This document shows positions 9,182-16,966 of a stretch of 64,000 nt of DNA, piece after piece. The stretch is from Bacteroidales bacterium (GTDB taxonomy: Bacteria > Bacteroidota > Bacteroidia > Bacteroidales > GCA-2711565), in assembly GCA_028280405.1 (NCBI GenBank), contig JANQLW010000033.1, positions 1 to 64,000 of the forward strand, in the 5' to 3' direction. A program made the position numbers and the translations under genes. The notes below the pieces were generated by a model. The model had not been told where the DNA came from. It saw only the letters and a list, made by a program, of their open reading frames with translations, and made no database searches. Position 1 is the stretch's first letter. The number at the start of each line of letters is the position of its first letter.

Positions 9182-9742
9182 GCAACAAATTTCAGCCACA
9201 ATCGGAACCGCCGAGGCAGAGGGCCACAAAAAAAAGAAAACCCTCACAGAATAAATGAATACATTACAGCTCCAGTAGTTAGAGTTGTAGGCGAGAATGT
9301 GACTGTTGGAATTTACCAACTAAAAGAAGCTCTGGATATTGCAGATGAACAAGGTTTGGATCTTGTAGAGATTTCCCCATCAGCAAATCCTCCTGTTTGT
9401 AAAGTAATTGATTATAAAAAGTTCCTTTATGAACAAAAAAAGAAGCAAAAAGAAATTAAGGCTAAAACAGCAAAAGTTGTTGTTAAGGAAATTCGTTTAG
9501 GGCCTCATACAGATGATCATGATTTTGATTTCAAATTGAAACATGCCATCAAATTTTTGTCGGACGGAGCAAAAGTTAAAGTAGATGTATTTTTTAAAGG
9601 AAGAAATATCATCTATAAAGAAAAAGGTGAAATCATTCTGCTAAAGTTTGCCCAGGCATTGGAAGACTATGGGAAAGTCGAGCAATTGCCAAAGCTGGAA
9701 GGTAAAAGAATGATCATGATTGTTTCTCCTAAGAAAAGCTAG
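9176..9742 (+). CDS. infC: Translation initiation factor IF-3 (AUU start)
   Basis: IF-3 binds the 30S subunit, blocks premature 50S joining and checks the start codon. The 188-residue protein has a basic N-terminal extension, then the N-domain ([18 protein letters not shown]) and the C-domain ([14 protein letters not shown] and later FFKGR). A GTG at 9299 would delete the first 41 residues including the conserved RINEYI motif, so the true start must be ATT at 9176 or ATC at 9179. In E. coli infC also starts with AUU and represses itself because IF-3 rejects such codons. It lies 53 bp after thrS and 32 bp before rpmI. Confidence 0.93.
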   Translation: MIATNFSHNRNRRGRGPQKKENPHRINEYITAPVVRVVGENVTVGIYQLKEALDIADEQGLDLVEISPSANPPVCKVIDYKKFLYEQKKKQKEIKAKTAKVVVKEIRLGPHTDDHDFDFKLKHAIKFLSDGAKVKVDVFFKGRNIIYKEKGEIILLKFAQALEDYGKVEQLPKLEGKRMIMIVSPKKS

Positions 9743-9774
9743 AAGATTGTTAATTATATATAAAACAAGTAGTA

Positions 9775-9969
9775 ATGCCAAAGATGAAAACGAAATCCAG
9801 TGCTAAAAAACGCTTTAGCGTTACAGGCTCTGGTAAGATTAAGAGGAAGCATGCTTACAAAAGTCACATTTTGACAAAGAAAACGAAAAAGCAAAAACGT
9901 AACTTAACTTATTTTGCGATCGTTGATTCAGCAGATGAGAAGAATGTAAGACAAATGATTCAAAAGTAA
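9775..9969 (+). CDS. rpmI: 50S ribosomal protein L35
   Basis: The 64-residue, very basic protein starts [14 protein letters not shown] and contains the L35 signature [13 protein letters not shown]35 is a small protein of the large subunit. The size and the position between infC and rplT are as in most bacteria. It shares the operon transcript with its neighbours. Confidence 0.97.
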   Translation: MPKMKTKSSAKKRFSVTGSGKIKRKHAYKSHILTKKTKKQKRNLTYFAIVDSADEKNVRQMIQK

Positions 9970-10001
9970 ACAAATGTTAAACTTATTTTGAGCTAAAAAG
10001 A

Positions 10002-10020
10002 TTCCCGGGCGAATCGGGAG
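10002..10020 (+). promoter_or_regulatory. Hairpin in the rpmI-rplT spacer
   Basis: TCCCG at 10003-10007 pairs with CGGGA at 10015-10019 across a 7-nt loop, and a T-G pair extends the stem. It lies 27 bp before rplT. L20 represses its own operon in several bacteria by binding structured mRNA; this hairpin is a candidate site, but I see no match to a defined L20-leader motif. Confidence 0.35.
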
Positions 10021-10046
10021 CGCTTAAAGTAAAAATTCAGAAAAAA

Positions 10047-10391
10047 ATGCCAAGATCAGTAAATGCAGTAGCTTCAAGAGCAAGAAGAAAGAAGCTAATG
10101 AAAGAGACCAAAGGACAATTTGGTCGTAGAAAAAATGTTTGGACGGTGGCTAAAAATGCATATGAAAAAGGCCAACAGTATGCATACCGCGACAGACGCA
10201 ATAAAAAGAGAACATTCAGAGCCTTATGGATTATGCGTATTAACGCAGCCGTTAGAGAATACGGAATGTCTTATTCTGTATTCATGGGCAAACTTCATGA
10301 AAAAAATATAGAATTAAGCCGTAAAGTTCTTGCCGATTTAGCAATGAACAACCCGGAAGCATTCAAAGCGATTGTTAATGCGGTAAAATAA
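10047..10391 (+). CDS. rplT: 50S ribosomal protein L20
   Basis: The 114-residue basic protein matches L20: [16 protein letters not shown] at the start, [10 protein letters not shown], and [19 protein letters not shown] in the middle. L20 binds 23S rRNA early in 50S assembly and acts as a translational repressor in several species. It is the last gene of the operon and is followed after about 20 bp by a strong terminator. Confidence 0.98.
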   Translation: MPRSVNAVASRARRKKLMKETKGQFGRRKNVWTVAKNAYEKGQQYAYRDRRNKKRTFRALWIMRINAAVREYGMSYSVFMGKLHEKNIELSRKVLADLAMNNPEAFKAIVNAVK

Positions 10392-10410
10392 ACCGGACTT
10401 AAAATAATTG

Positions 10411-10447
10411 AAAAAGGATCTTATGGATAACATAAGGTCCTTTTTTG
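10411..10447 (+). terminator. Rho-independent terminator of the translation operon
   Basis: AAAAAGGATCTTATG pairs with CATAAGGTCCTTTTTT (one mismatch, 5-nt loop), ending in TTTTTTG. The T-tract overlaps the -33 element of the next promoter (10444-10447). Confidence 0.9.
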
Positions 10448-10474
10448 TTTTTAAGCGTTTTTGGATTAAATTTG
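10444..10474 (+). promoter_or_regulatory. Promoter embedded in the preceding terminator
   Basis: TTTG at 10444-10447, a 19-nt spacer and TAAATTTG at 10467-10474 give a perfect consensus. The -33 box is formed by the last three T's of the rplT terminator and the following G. It would drive the coiled-coil gene that starts at 10552. Confidence 0.75.
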
Positions 10475-10551
10475 TTAGGTCAGTTTCAGGCTTTAGGCTA
10501 TATGCTTCAAGTAGTGATGAACTGCGTATTCCAAACAATCAATATAGATCG

Positions 10552-11499
10552 ATGAAAAGATTTTTTTTACTCGTTGTAGCAGTTTTATTATTTTCTCAAA
10601 CTTCCCTTTTCGCCCAACAAGGGAATATAAGCCTTGAACAAATCAGGGAGAGAAATTATAAGCATTACAGGGCATTTAAAGATACAATGACCGTCAGAAC
10701 CTGGTTTAATATGGTAGAATTGGCAAAGCGATTGGAGGCTGTGGTGAATGTAGATAATGTACTTATTGATACTTTGATGAAACAAAGAACTCCTGTACAA
10801 AACAGAATAGAACAAAAACCGGAAAGTCAACGGATTCTGGAATTGAAAAATAGTAAAAAAGAACTAAACCTTGAAGTAGCCAGGTTAAATGCCCATAAGG
10901 AAAGCCTGTCTAAAAGAAAAAATTTCTATGCTATAACAATGGTATTAAGTGTACTCGCTTTATTAATAACCCTTGGCTCTTATATATCTTATGTTCAAAA
11001 GAATAAAGAGATCATTAAAAAACAAAAGAAAAATAATAAAGTCATCCTGGAATTAAAACAGGCACACCAAAATGATTTAAGTAGCTTAAATTCAGAGAAT
11101 GAAAAACTTAAAAAAGAACTTGAAGGCCATGATGAAATTGTGAATAAGCTAAACGCTGAAATTGAAAAGCTCACTGAAGAAAAAGAAATGCTTGAAAATA
11201 ATGCATCGGCTATGAAGCAATCTTATGATGCAATAAAAAGTAAAGAAGCCGAGAAAAAAGAAGAGGCTGCTTCAACTCCACCTGCTGTTACCGAAGATGA
11301 ATTGGCAGAAATTCGTCGTGAAATCAATACTTTAAGTGAGGAAGTTGCTCAAATCATTAATGAAAAAAATAATCTGGAAGATAAATTAAATCAAACAGTT
11401 GACGAACTGGAAAAAGAGAAACAAAAGAACAGTGAGATTGGTGGCGATATTGAGGGATTATTAAAAAAATTTAAAGGAGATATTAAGAATAATGAATAA
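10552..11499 (+). CDS. Secreted/membrane coiled-coil protein of unknown function
   Basis: The 315-residue protein begins at MKRFFLLVVAVLLFSQTS, a clear signal peptide ending FAQ; a longer upstream frame runs through the promoter and terminator and is not used. One membrane helix lies near residues 124-148 (FYAITMVLSVLALLITLGSY). It is preceded by a helical stretch and followed by about 160 residues of charged heptad-like coiled coil rich in Glu, Lys, Asn and Leu. I do not recognise a named family. Such proteins often organise envelope or cell-division complexes, but nothing here proves that. It has its own promoter and ends in front of a perfect 19-bp inverted repeat. Confidence 0.8.
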   Translation: MKRFFLLVVAVLLFSQTSLFAQQGNISLEQIRERNYKHYRAFKDTMTVRTWFNMVELAKRLEAVVNVDNVLIDTLMKQRTPVQNRIEQKPESQRILELKNSKKELNLEVARLNAHKESLSKRKNFYAITMVLSVLALLITLGSYISYVQKNKEIIKKQKKNNKVILELKQAHQNDLSSLNSENEKLKKELEGHDEIVNKLNAEIEKLTEEKEMLENNASAMKQSYDAIKSKEAEKKEEAASTPPAVTEDELAEIRREINTLSEEVAQIINEKNNLEDKLNQTVDELEKEKQKNSEIGGDIEGLLKKFKGDIKNNE

Positions 11500-11510
11500 T
11501 GAGTACCGAA

Positions 11511-11556
11511 GAATTAGGGAAGCAATCCTTTCTTCATAGGATTGCTTCCCTAATTC
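11511..11556. terminator. 19-bp perfect inverted repeat between convergent genes
   Basis: Positions 11511-11529 are the exact reverse complement of 11538-11556, with an 8-nt loop. The repeat touches the oxyR stop codon at 11557 and starts 11 bp after the coiled-coil gene. No long T-tract follows on either strand, so its role as a bidirectional terminator is likely but not certain. Confidence 0.7.
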
Positions 11557-12498
11557 TCATCGCCATTCTACAATCGTTCCGCGTGATTTATCGAGCATTT
11601 TCTTTGGAACAGCGGCTTTGATCTCTTCCGAAATCAAATTTAATAATCTTTTCTTTGAATAATTTCTGGAGTAAGTTAAACTAACTTCTCTTAAAGGACT
11701 TGTATTTTTGAATTGCCTGATTACTGTTTCCTTATCCGTTGATTGTTTATCAATTGCAAGTTCTGGTATCATCGTATAACCACCTTCAGTTTTTATTAGC
11801 TTTTTGATGGTTTCCAGCGAATCACTGGAATACTGAAAATGATTATTGTCTGGCTGTTGCGTTTTTATATTACATAAATTAATTATTTGTGACCTGAAAC
11901 AATGGCCGTTGTTTAAGAGCCATAAATCAGGACTATCAATTTGCTGTAAATCTATTTCAGATGCAGAGGCAAACGTATGGTTTTTGTTTATATAAAGCAT
12001 CATTTCTTCATAAAATAAAGGATCTTCCTTAATTCCATCCTCTTTTAAAGGTGTAACCAGAATCCCTAAATCTACCAGGTCTTTTCTCAGATGCTTAATG
12101 ATATCTTCTGTTAGCAATTCGATTACTTTAAGTTGTACATCCGGATATTTTTTCATAAACCTTCCTATGAATAATGGAAGTAAGTAATGAGCCAACGAAG
12201 GAATAATTCCGATTTTTAATTCTCCATGTATAGAATTATTAAAATCGTCTATTATTTCATTAATCTTTTTAGATTCGGAAAGAATAACCCTTGCCTGTTT
12301 AATAATCTGCTTGCCGATTTCAGTAGGTATAATAGGCTGCATACTCCTGTCGAAAACAGTAACACCTAATTCCTCTTCCAGTTTTTTAATCTGCATACTA
12401 AGTGTTGGTTGAGTTACAAAACACTTTTCGGAGGCAGTAACAAAATGTCTGTAAGTATCAACAGCAACGATGTATTCAAGTTGAATTAAACTAATCAT
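11557..12498 (-). CDS. oxyR: Peroxide-sensing LysR-type regulator OxyR
   Basis: The 313-residue protein has the LysR helix-turn-helix (about 1-60, CFVTQPTLSMQIKKLEEELG) and an effector domain. The redox motif NGHCFRSQIINLC is present, with Cys200 and Cys209 nine residues apart like Cys199 and Cys208 of E. coli OxyR. Oxidation by H2O2 would form a disulfide and activate target genes. It is divergently placed from a peroxiredoxin-dps pair, its expected targets. The intergenic region holds AT-rich near-palindromic sequence around 12505-12535 suitable for a LysR-type site. Confidence 0.93.
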   Translation of the reverse strand: MISLIQLEYIVAVDTYRHFVTASEKCFVTQPTLSMQIKKLEEELGVTVFDRSMQPIIPTEIGKQIIKQARVILSESKKINEIIDDFNNSIHGELKIGIIPSLAHYLLPLFIGRFMKKYPDVQLKVIELLTEDIIKHLRKDLVDLGILVTPLKEDGIKEDPLFYEEMMLYINKNHTFASASEIDLQQIDSPDLWLLNNGHCFRSQIINLCNIKTQQPDNNHFQYSSDSLETIKKLIKTEGGYTMIPELAIDKQSTDKETVIRQFKNTSPLREVSLTYSRNYSKKRLLNLISEEIKAAVPKKMLDKSRGTIVEWR

Positions 12499-12542
12499 AA
12501 TGCAAATATAGATAAAATTTATATTATGATAAAAAGAATCAA

Positions 12543-12574
12543 TTTGATTTATATGTAAAGATTCTGCATCTTTG
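12543..12574 (+). promoter_or_regulatory. Promoter of the peroxiredoxin-dps genes
   Basis: TTTG at 12543-12546, 20 nt, then CATCTTTG at 12567-12574, one base off TAnnTTTG. The imperfect -7 box fits a promoter needing OxyR as activator. The palindromic AT-rich stretch at about 12505-12535 just upstream is a candidate OxyR site. Confidence 0.6.
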
Positions 12575-12613
12575 CTTCAGAAACAAACAAATAAAAATTT
12601 AAAAAAAGAAAAA

Positions 12614-13270
12614 ATGGAAAATCAAGATCAACAAAACAACATCATGCCTCGTATAGGCGACCAGGCTCCGGATTTCGAAGCTTTAACTACGACAGGGAAA
12701 ATTAAATTTTCAGATTTTGCAAAAGATAAGTGGATTGTAATGTTTTCACATCCTGCCGACTTTACTCCGGTTTGTACAACCGAGATGAGTGGTTTTGCAC
12801 TGCGTAAAAATGAATTTGATACTTTGAATACAGAGTTAATCGGGTTGAGTATTGATAGTATTCATTCGCATTTAGCTTGGGTAAACAATGTAAAAGAAAA
12901 AACCGGTGTTTATTTCGGTTTTCCAATCATTGCTGATATCGATATGAAAGTATCAAAGCTTTATGGAATGCTTCAGCCGAACGAACACGAAACTGCTGCT
13001 GTAAGGGCCGTATTCTTTATTGACCCTTCCAAAAAGATCAGACTGATAATGTATTATCCTTTGAACGTAGGGAGAAATATGGATGAAATATTACGTGTAT
13101 TGGAAGCCCTTCAAACTTCTGATAAACATGGGGTAGCAATGCCATTAAACTGGAAGAAAGGTGATAAAGTAATAGTGCCTCCTCCAAAAAACCTTGAGGA
13201 AATGAATAACCGCCTGAATGATGACAGCTGTGAACGCACGGATTTCTATCTCTGTAAAAAGGAATTATAA
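12614..13270 (+). CDS. Prx6/AhpC-type peroxiredoxin
   Basis: The 218-residue protein reduces peroxides with a catalytic Cys54 in the motif HPADFTPVCTTE, which marks the Prx6 group. Two more cysteines near the C-terminus, Cys206 and Cys214 (DDSCERTDFYLC), resemble the arrangement in archaeal thioredoxin peroxidases of this group, where they help resolve the sulfenic acid. The start MENQDQQ is chosen because the 14 codons before it are Lys/Asn-rich leader sequence with A-rich ribosome-binding character. It is divergent from oxyR and 31 bp before dps, so a peroxide-inducible operon is likely. Confidence 0.93.
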   Translation: MENQDQQNNIMPRIGDQAPDFEALTTTGKIKFSDFAKDKWIVMFSHPADFTPVCTTEMSGFALRKNEFDTLNTELIGLSIDSIHSHLAWVNNVKEKTGVYFGFPIIADIDMKVSKLYGMLQPNEHETAAVRAVFFIDPSKKIRLIMYYPLNVGRNMDEILRVLEALQTSDKHGVAMPLNWKKGDKVIVPPPKNLEEMNNRLNDDSCERTDFYLCKKEL

Positions 13271-13301
13271 AAACTAATTAATCAACCAAAAAAAAAATAA
13301 A

Positions 13302-13769
13302 ATGAAAAATTCAATAGGAATAAACAAAGAAAAAGCTGAAGGATTAGTAAAATCTCTAAACTATTTGTTAGCTGATTATCAATTATTTTATCAAAACCTG
13401 AGAGGACTGCACTGGAATATTAAAGGAAGAGAGTTTTTTGAATTACATCAGAAATTTGAAGAATACTATGATGATGCGGTGATAAAAATAGATGAAATCG
13501 CAGAACGCATACTGACATTGGAAGGAGAACCTTTACATTCGTTCACCGATTATTTAAAAGCCTCTGATATTAAAGAGGAGAAAAATGTATTTAACGGACT
13601 GGAAGGTGTTAAAATTGTAGTGAACAATCTTTCAACCTTGATTGTTAAGGAAAGGGAAATACTTAAGCTGGCCAGCGAGGCGGATGATGAAGGGACTGTA
13701 AGCTTGATGAGTGATTATATCAGCGAGACAGAGAAAACGCTGTGGATGTTGAATGCATATCTTAACTAG
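13302..13769 (+). CDS. dps: Dps-family DNA-protecting mini-ferritin
   Basis: The 155-residue four-helix protein has the Dps ferroxidase ligands His37, His49, Asp64 and Glu68 (LHWNIKG, FFELHQKFEEYYDDAV, KIDEIAERI). Dps forms a 12-subunit shell that oxidises Fe(II) with H2O2 and stores iron, preventing Fenton damage. It has no long basic DNA-binding tail, so DNA binding is uncertain. It follows the peroxiredoxin in one operon and ends before a strong terminator. Confidence 0.93.
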   Translation: MKNSIGINKEKAEGLVKSLNYLLADYQLFYQNLRGLHWNIKGREFFELHQKFEEYYDDAVIKIDEIAERILTLEGEPLHSFTDYLKASDIKEEKNVFNGLEGVKIVVNNLSTLIVKEREILKLASEADDEGTVSLMSDYISETEKTLWMLNAYLN

Positions 13770-13773
13770 AAAA

Positions 13774-13824
13774 AGAGAAGTTGTCCTAAAAGCATACTAT
13801 TACAATTTTGGGGCAACTTCTTTT
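13774..13824. terminator. Terminator after dps
   Basis: AGAAGTTGTCCTAAAA pairs with TTTTGGGGCAACTTCT across about 17 nt, followed by TTTGG on the plus strand. Convergent genes on both sides suggest it works in both directions. Confidence 0.75.
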
Positions 13825-13841
13825 GGTTTGTTATTCCATAA

Positions 13842-15218
13842 CTACCCAATATCATATTTCTTCATTCTCCTATCCAAACTCTGCCAGGTAATATTTAATA
13901 AAGAAGCAGCTTTCGATTTATTTCCTCCTGATTGTTCAAGAGCTTTAAGAATCATGTTTTTCTCTGTTTGTTCCAGATCCATAGATTGATTTTCATCAGT
14001 GGAAGGAAGAACTTCATTGCTTATGTTCTTCTGGTTGTATTGAAAATGATCCAATAACAATTCATCCCCATCACAAATAATTAATGCTCTTTCCACCATG
14101 TTCTTTAACTCCCTGATATTTCCGGGAAAATTATATTTTATCAATTCTTTTTCGATATTCGGATCTACATATTTTATAGGTTGAGCCATTTTATCTGAAT
14201 ACTCCTTAATGAAATGATTTAGTAATACGGGAATATCTTCTCTTCTTTCTCTTAATGGAGGTATATGTATAATAAATGAACTCAATCGGTGATATAAGTC
14301 AAGGCGAAATTTTTGATTTTCACTCATTTCTTCCAGGTTTCTGTTCGAGGCAGCAACTACCCTTACATCAACATCTATGCTTTGTCTGGAACCTACTTTA
14401 GATACCGATTTTTCTTCCAATACCCTTAAAAGTTTAGCCTGTTGGTTGATTGGCATATCACTGATTTCATCCATGAAAAGTGTTCCTTTGTTTGAAATCT
14501 CAAACCAACCCGGCTTATCTTCTGTTGCTCCTGTAAAAGATCCTTTTTTATGACCAAAGAATTCACTCTCAAACAGGGTTTCCGGAATGGCGGAGCAGTT
14601 TACGGAATGAAAATAATGTTTGTTGCGCGCACTTAAGTAATGGATCCCTCGGGCAATAAGTTCTTTTCCTGTACCGCTTTCACCTGTAACTAATACGGAA
14701 GTATCATATGACTTTGCTACTTTGGTCATTAGATTAACGATATCTTTTATGGCCTTGCTTTTTCCTAATAAGCGATGTCCTATTTTATCGTGCAATTCTT
14801 TTGATAGCAGAGAAAGGCTGCTTTCAAAATCTTTTATCTTATGATTTAGCTTTATAAATCGTTTGGTTCTTTCAATGGCATTATTGATTTCCAGCAATCT
14901 GAATGGTTTTTGAAAATAATCCGTAGCTCCTAAACGCATGGCTTCAATGACACTTTGCATGTCTCCATGCCCTGAGATCATGATCACCTCAATCTCCGGA
15001 TATTCTTCTTTGACTTTTTTAAGAACACTGATACCGTCCATTTGAGGAAGCTTTATGTCGAGTATTGCGATATCAATAACTTCTTCTTCTAGAATTTTAA
15101 AAGCGACGGAAGGTAGTTCTGCCTTAAAAACAGTGAATTTGTTATCCAGAAGAAATTCTTCCACTTCGTCTCTTACTCTTTGTTCATCGTCTAATATAAG
15201 TACTTTTAAATCTTTCAT
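13842..15218 (-). CDS. NtrC-family sigma-54-dependent response regulator
   Basis: The 458-residue protein has a receiver domain (1-120) with Asp10, Asp11, phospho-acceptor Asp54 and Lys104. An AAA+ sigma-54 activator domain follows (about 145-375; Walker A GESGTGKE at 179-186, GSFTGA at 226-231, Walker B TLFMDEIS), then a Fis-type HTH ending GGNKSKAASLLNITWQSLDRR. GSFTGA instead of the usual GAFTGA keeps the key Phe-Thr pair. It activates sigma-54 promoters on phosphorylation. The partner kinase lies 29 bp upstream in the same operon. Confidence 0.95.
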   Translation of the reverse strand: MKDLKVLILDDEQRVRDEVEEFLLDNKFTVFKAELPSVAFKILEEEVIDIAILDIKLPQMDGISVLKKVKEEYPEIEVIMISGHGDMQSVIEAMRLGATDYFQKPFRLLEINNAIERTKRFIKLNHKIKDFESSLSLLSKELHDKIGHRLLGKSKAIKDIVNLMTKVAKSYDTSVLVTGESGTGKELIARGIHYLSARNKHYFHSVNCSAIPETLFESEFFGHKKGSFTGATEDKPGWFEISNKGTLFMDEISDMPINQQAKLLRVLEEKSVSKVGSRQSIDVDVRVVAASNRNLEEMSENQKFRLDLYHRLSSFIIHIPPLRERREDIPVLLNHFIKEYSDKMAQPIKYVDPNIEKELIKYNFPGNIRELKNMVERALIICDGDELLLDHFQYNQKNISNEVLPSTDENQSMDLEQTEKNMILKALEQSGGNKSKAASLLNITWQSLDRRMKKYDIG

Positions 15219-15247
15219 AATACAAGAATTCAGTATTCAGAATCCGT

Positions 15248-16957
15248 TTATTTTTTTTCTCTATAAATAGGAAGTTCGATAATCATGCGTGTATATTCGT
15301 TTTCAAGGCTCTTTACCATAATATCTCCTTTCATTTCCTTGATAATACCATAGGAGATAGAGAGTCCTAATCCTGTTCCGGAATCTATGGATTTAGTTGT
15401 AAAAAAAGGATCAAATACATTTTTAATGAATTTTTGAGGAATCCCAAGTCCATTATCTTCAACAGTTATAATTATGCTGTCATCATCAGAGAAGGTATCA
15501 ATCTTTATTCTTTTTACATATTTAATATTTTCTTTTGATTTGAGAGCTGCTTTTTCATCAACAGCAAACTTTGCATTTGAGAATAGATTCAGTAATACCT
15601 GTTCCAGTTTAAATGGATTGCACATTACAAACTTTTCATTTGCCTTAAAGGATAGCCTGAATTCAATATCCAGTTTGTGGTATTGGTTTTTTACCATATT
15701 CAGGGCATTTTCAATAACGATATGTATATCAAATTTACGATGCTCTTCTTTATCCTGCCCCCGTGAAAATGAACGGATATGGTCGATGATTTTTTTTATT
15801 CGTTCAATATCATCAAAAGATTGTTTGATCTTAGACTCCAGGTAGGTATTGTTTAATTTACCTTCAGTAAGTTTATATAAAATATTGTCGAGACTTAAGG
15901 AAATAGCACCCAGAGGTTGGTTAATTTCATGTGCAATTCCTGCTGCAAGTTCTCCTAATGACTCCAGTTTGGATTTTTGTATTAATAATTGTTGCTGGGA
16001 TTCAATCTTTTTTAGTTCTTCCTGAACTCTGTTTTCCAGCCTTAGGTTAAGCTCATGCAATTGGGCAGCAGTTTCTTTTCGTTCCGTAACATCAGTAACA
16101 AAAGTTAATACGGCCGGACTATTTTCCCACCGTATCAATGCAGATTTGAGTTCGAACCAACGCAAATCTCCGTTCTTATTATAAGCCTGAATGTCATATC
16201 TTTCTTCAACTTCTTCTCCTCTCATTCGCCCTAAGTGGTTATTAAAAACTTTTTCACGATAAGCAGGATGTACGAACTCAGTGAAAGGTTTGGCAATGGT
16301 TTCTTTAGGCAAGAAGCCGGTTATTTCATAAAGCTTGGGGTTAATAAATTTTACGACACCATTAAGCGTCAGAAGAATACCATCGTTGGCATTTTCAAAT
16401 ATCTGTCGGTATTTTTCCTCACTTTCACTAAGCATTGTCAGTGCCTGGTTACGCTTGCTTACCTCTTTTCGAAGGGCAGCAGTACGTTTCTCAACCCGGG
16501 CTTCCAGTTCTTCATTTAATTTATGAAGTTCTTTTTCTGCTTCAACCCTTTTGCTTTCTTCAAGCTTGATTTTCTTATAAGATTCTATAAATAAGAAATG
16601 TTCTTCAATGCTTTTGTCCAGATCTTTTTTCTTAACGGGCTTTACAAGAAAACCGTTTACCCCTAAAGCAATTGATTTTAAAAAGTATTTAGGTTCGCTA
16701 TAAGCAGAAGTAATAATGATACGGACATCAGTTTTTAGTTTTTTTATTTTGGCAATCATTTCGAGTCCGTCCATTTCAGGCATCCGGATTGCACTGATGA
16801 TGAGATCAGGGGATAGTTCTTTGAATAATTCCAGTCCCTGGATACCATTTTCTGCAACAAATAATGAGTTTGTATGTTCTTTTAGATATGGGATATACTT
16901 ATTTCTGATCCTTTCGTCATCTTCAACATATAAAATACTGATGTTTTTATTTGCCAT
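15248..16957 (-). CDS. Hybrid sensor: pseudo-receiver, PAS and histidine kinase
   Basis: The 569-residue protein has no membrane helix. It starts with a receiver-like domain (5-120), then a coiled coil (about 125-175), a PAS domain (about 180-298), a HisKA domain with His343 in ELAAGIAHEINQPLG, and a HATPase domain (NLFSNAKFAVDE, DNGLGIP, GTGLGLSIS). The receiver keeps the acidic pair (Asp13, Asp14), Thr83 and Lys106, but the phospho-acceptor position is Ala56 (LIISAIRMPEMDG) instead of Asp. It therefore cannot be phosphorylated in the normal way and may act as a fixed or protein-binding switch. It is 29 bp before the NtrC-type regulator and 9 bp after the DUF1684 fusion gene. Confidence 0.92.
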   Translation of the reverse strand: MANKNISILYVEDDERIRNKYIPYLKEHTNSLFVAENGIQGLELFKELSPDLIISAIRMPEMDGLEMIAKIKKLKTDVRIIITSAYSEPKYFLKSIALGVNGFLVKPVKKKDLDKSIEEHFLFIESYKKIKLEESKRVEAEKELHKLNEELEARVEKRTAALRKEVSKRNQALTMLSESEEKYRQIFENANDGILLTLNGVVKFINPKLYEITGFLPKETIAKPFTEFVHPAYREKVFNNHLGRMRGEEVEERYDIQAYNKNGDLRWFELKSALIRWENSPAVLTFVTDVTERKETAAQLHELNLRLENRVQEELKKIESQQQLLIQKSKLESLGELAAGIAHEINQPLGAISLSLDNILYKLTEGKLNNTYLESKIKQSFDDIERIKKIIDHIRSFSRGQDKEEHRKFDIHIVIENALNMVKNQYHKLDIEFRLSFKANEKFVMCNPFKLEQVLLNLFSNAKFAVDEKAALKSKENIKYVKRIKIDTFSDDDSIIITVEDNGLGIPQKFIKNVFDPFFTTKSIDSGTGLGLSISYGIIKEMKGDIMVKSLENEYTRMIIELPIYREKK

Positions 16958-16966
16958 AGGGTAAAG

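Noticed and set aside
10408-10551. Upstream extension of the coiled-coil protein gene
   Set aside because: It runs through the rplT terminator and the promoter; the signal peptide begins at 10552.
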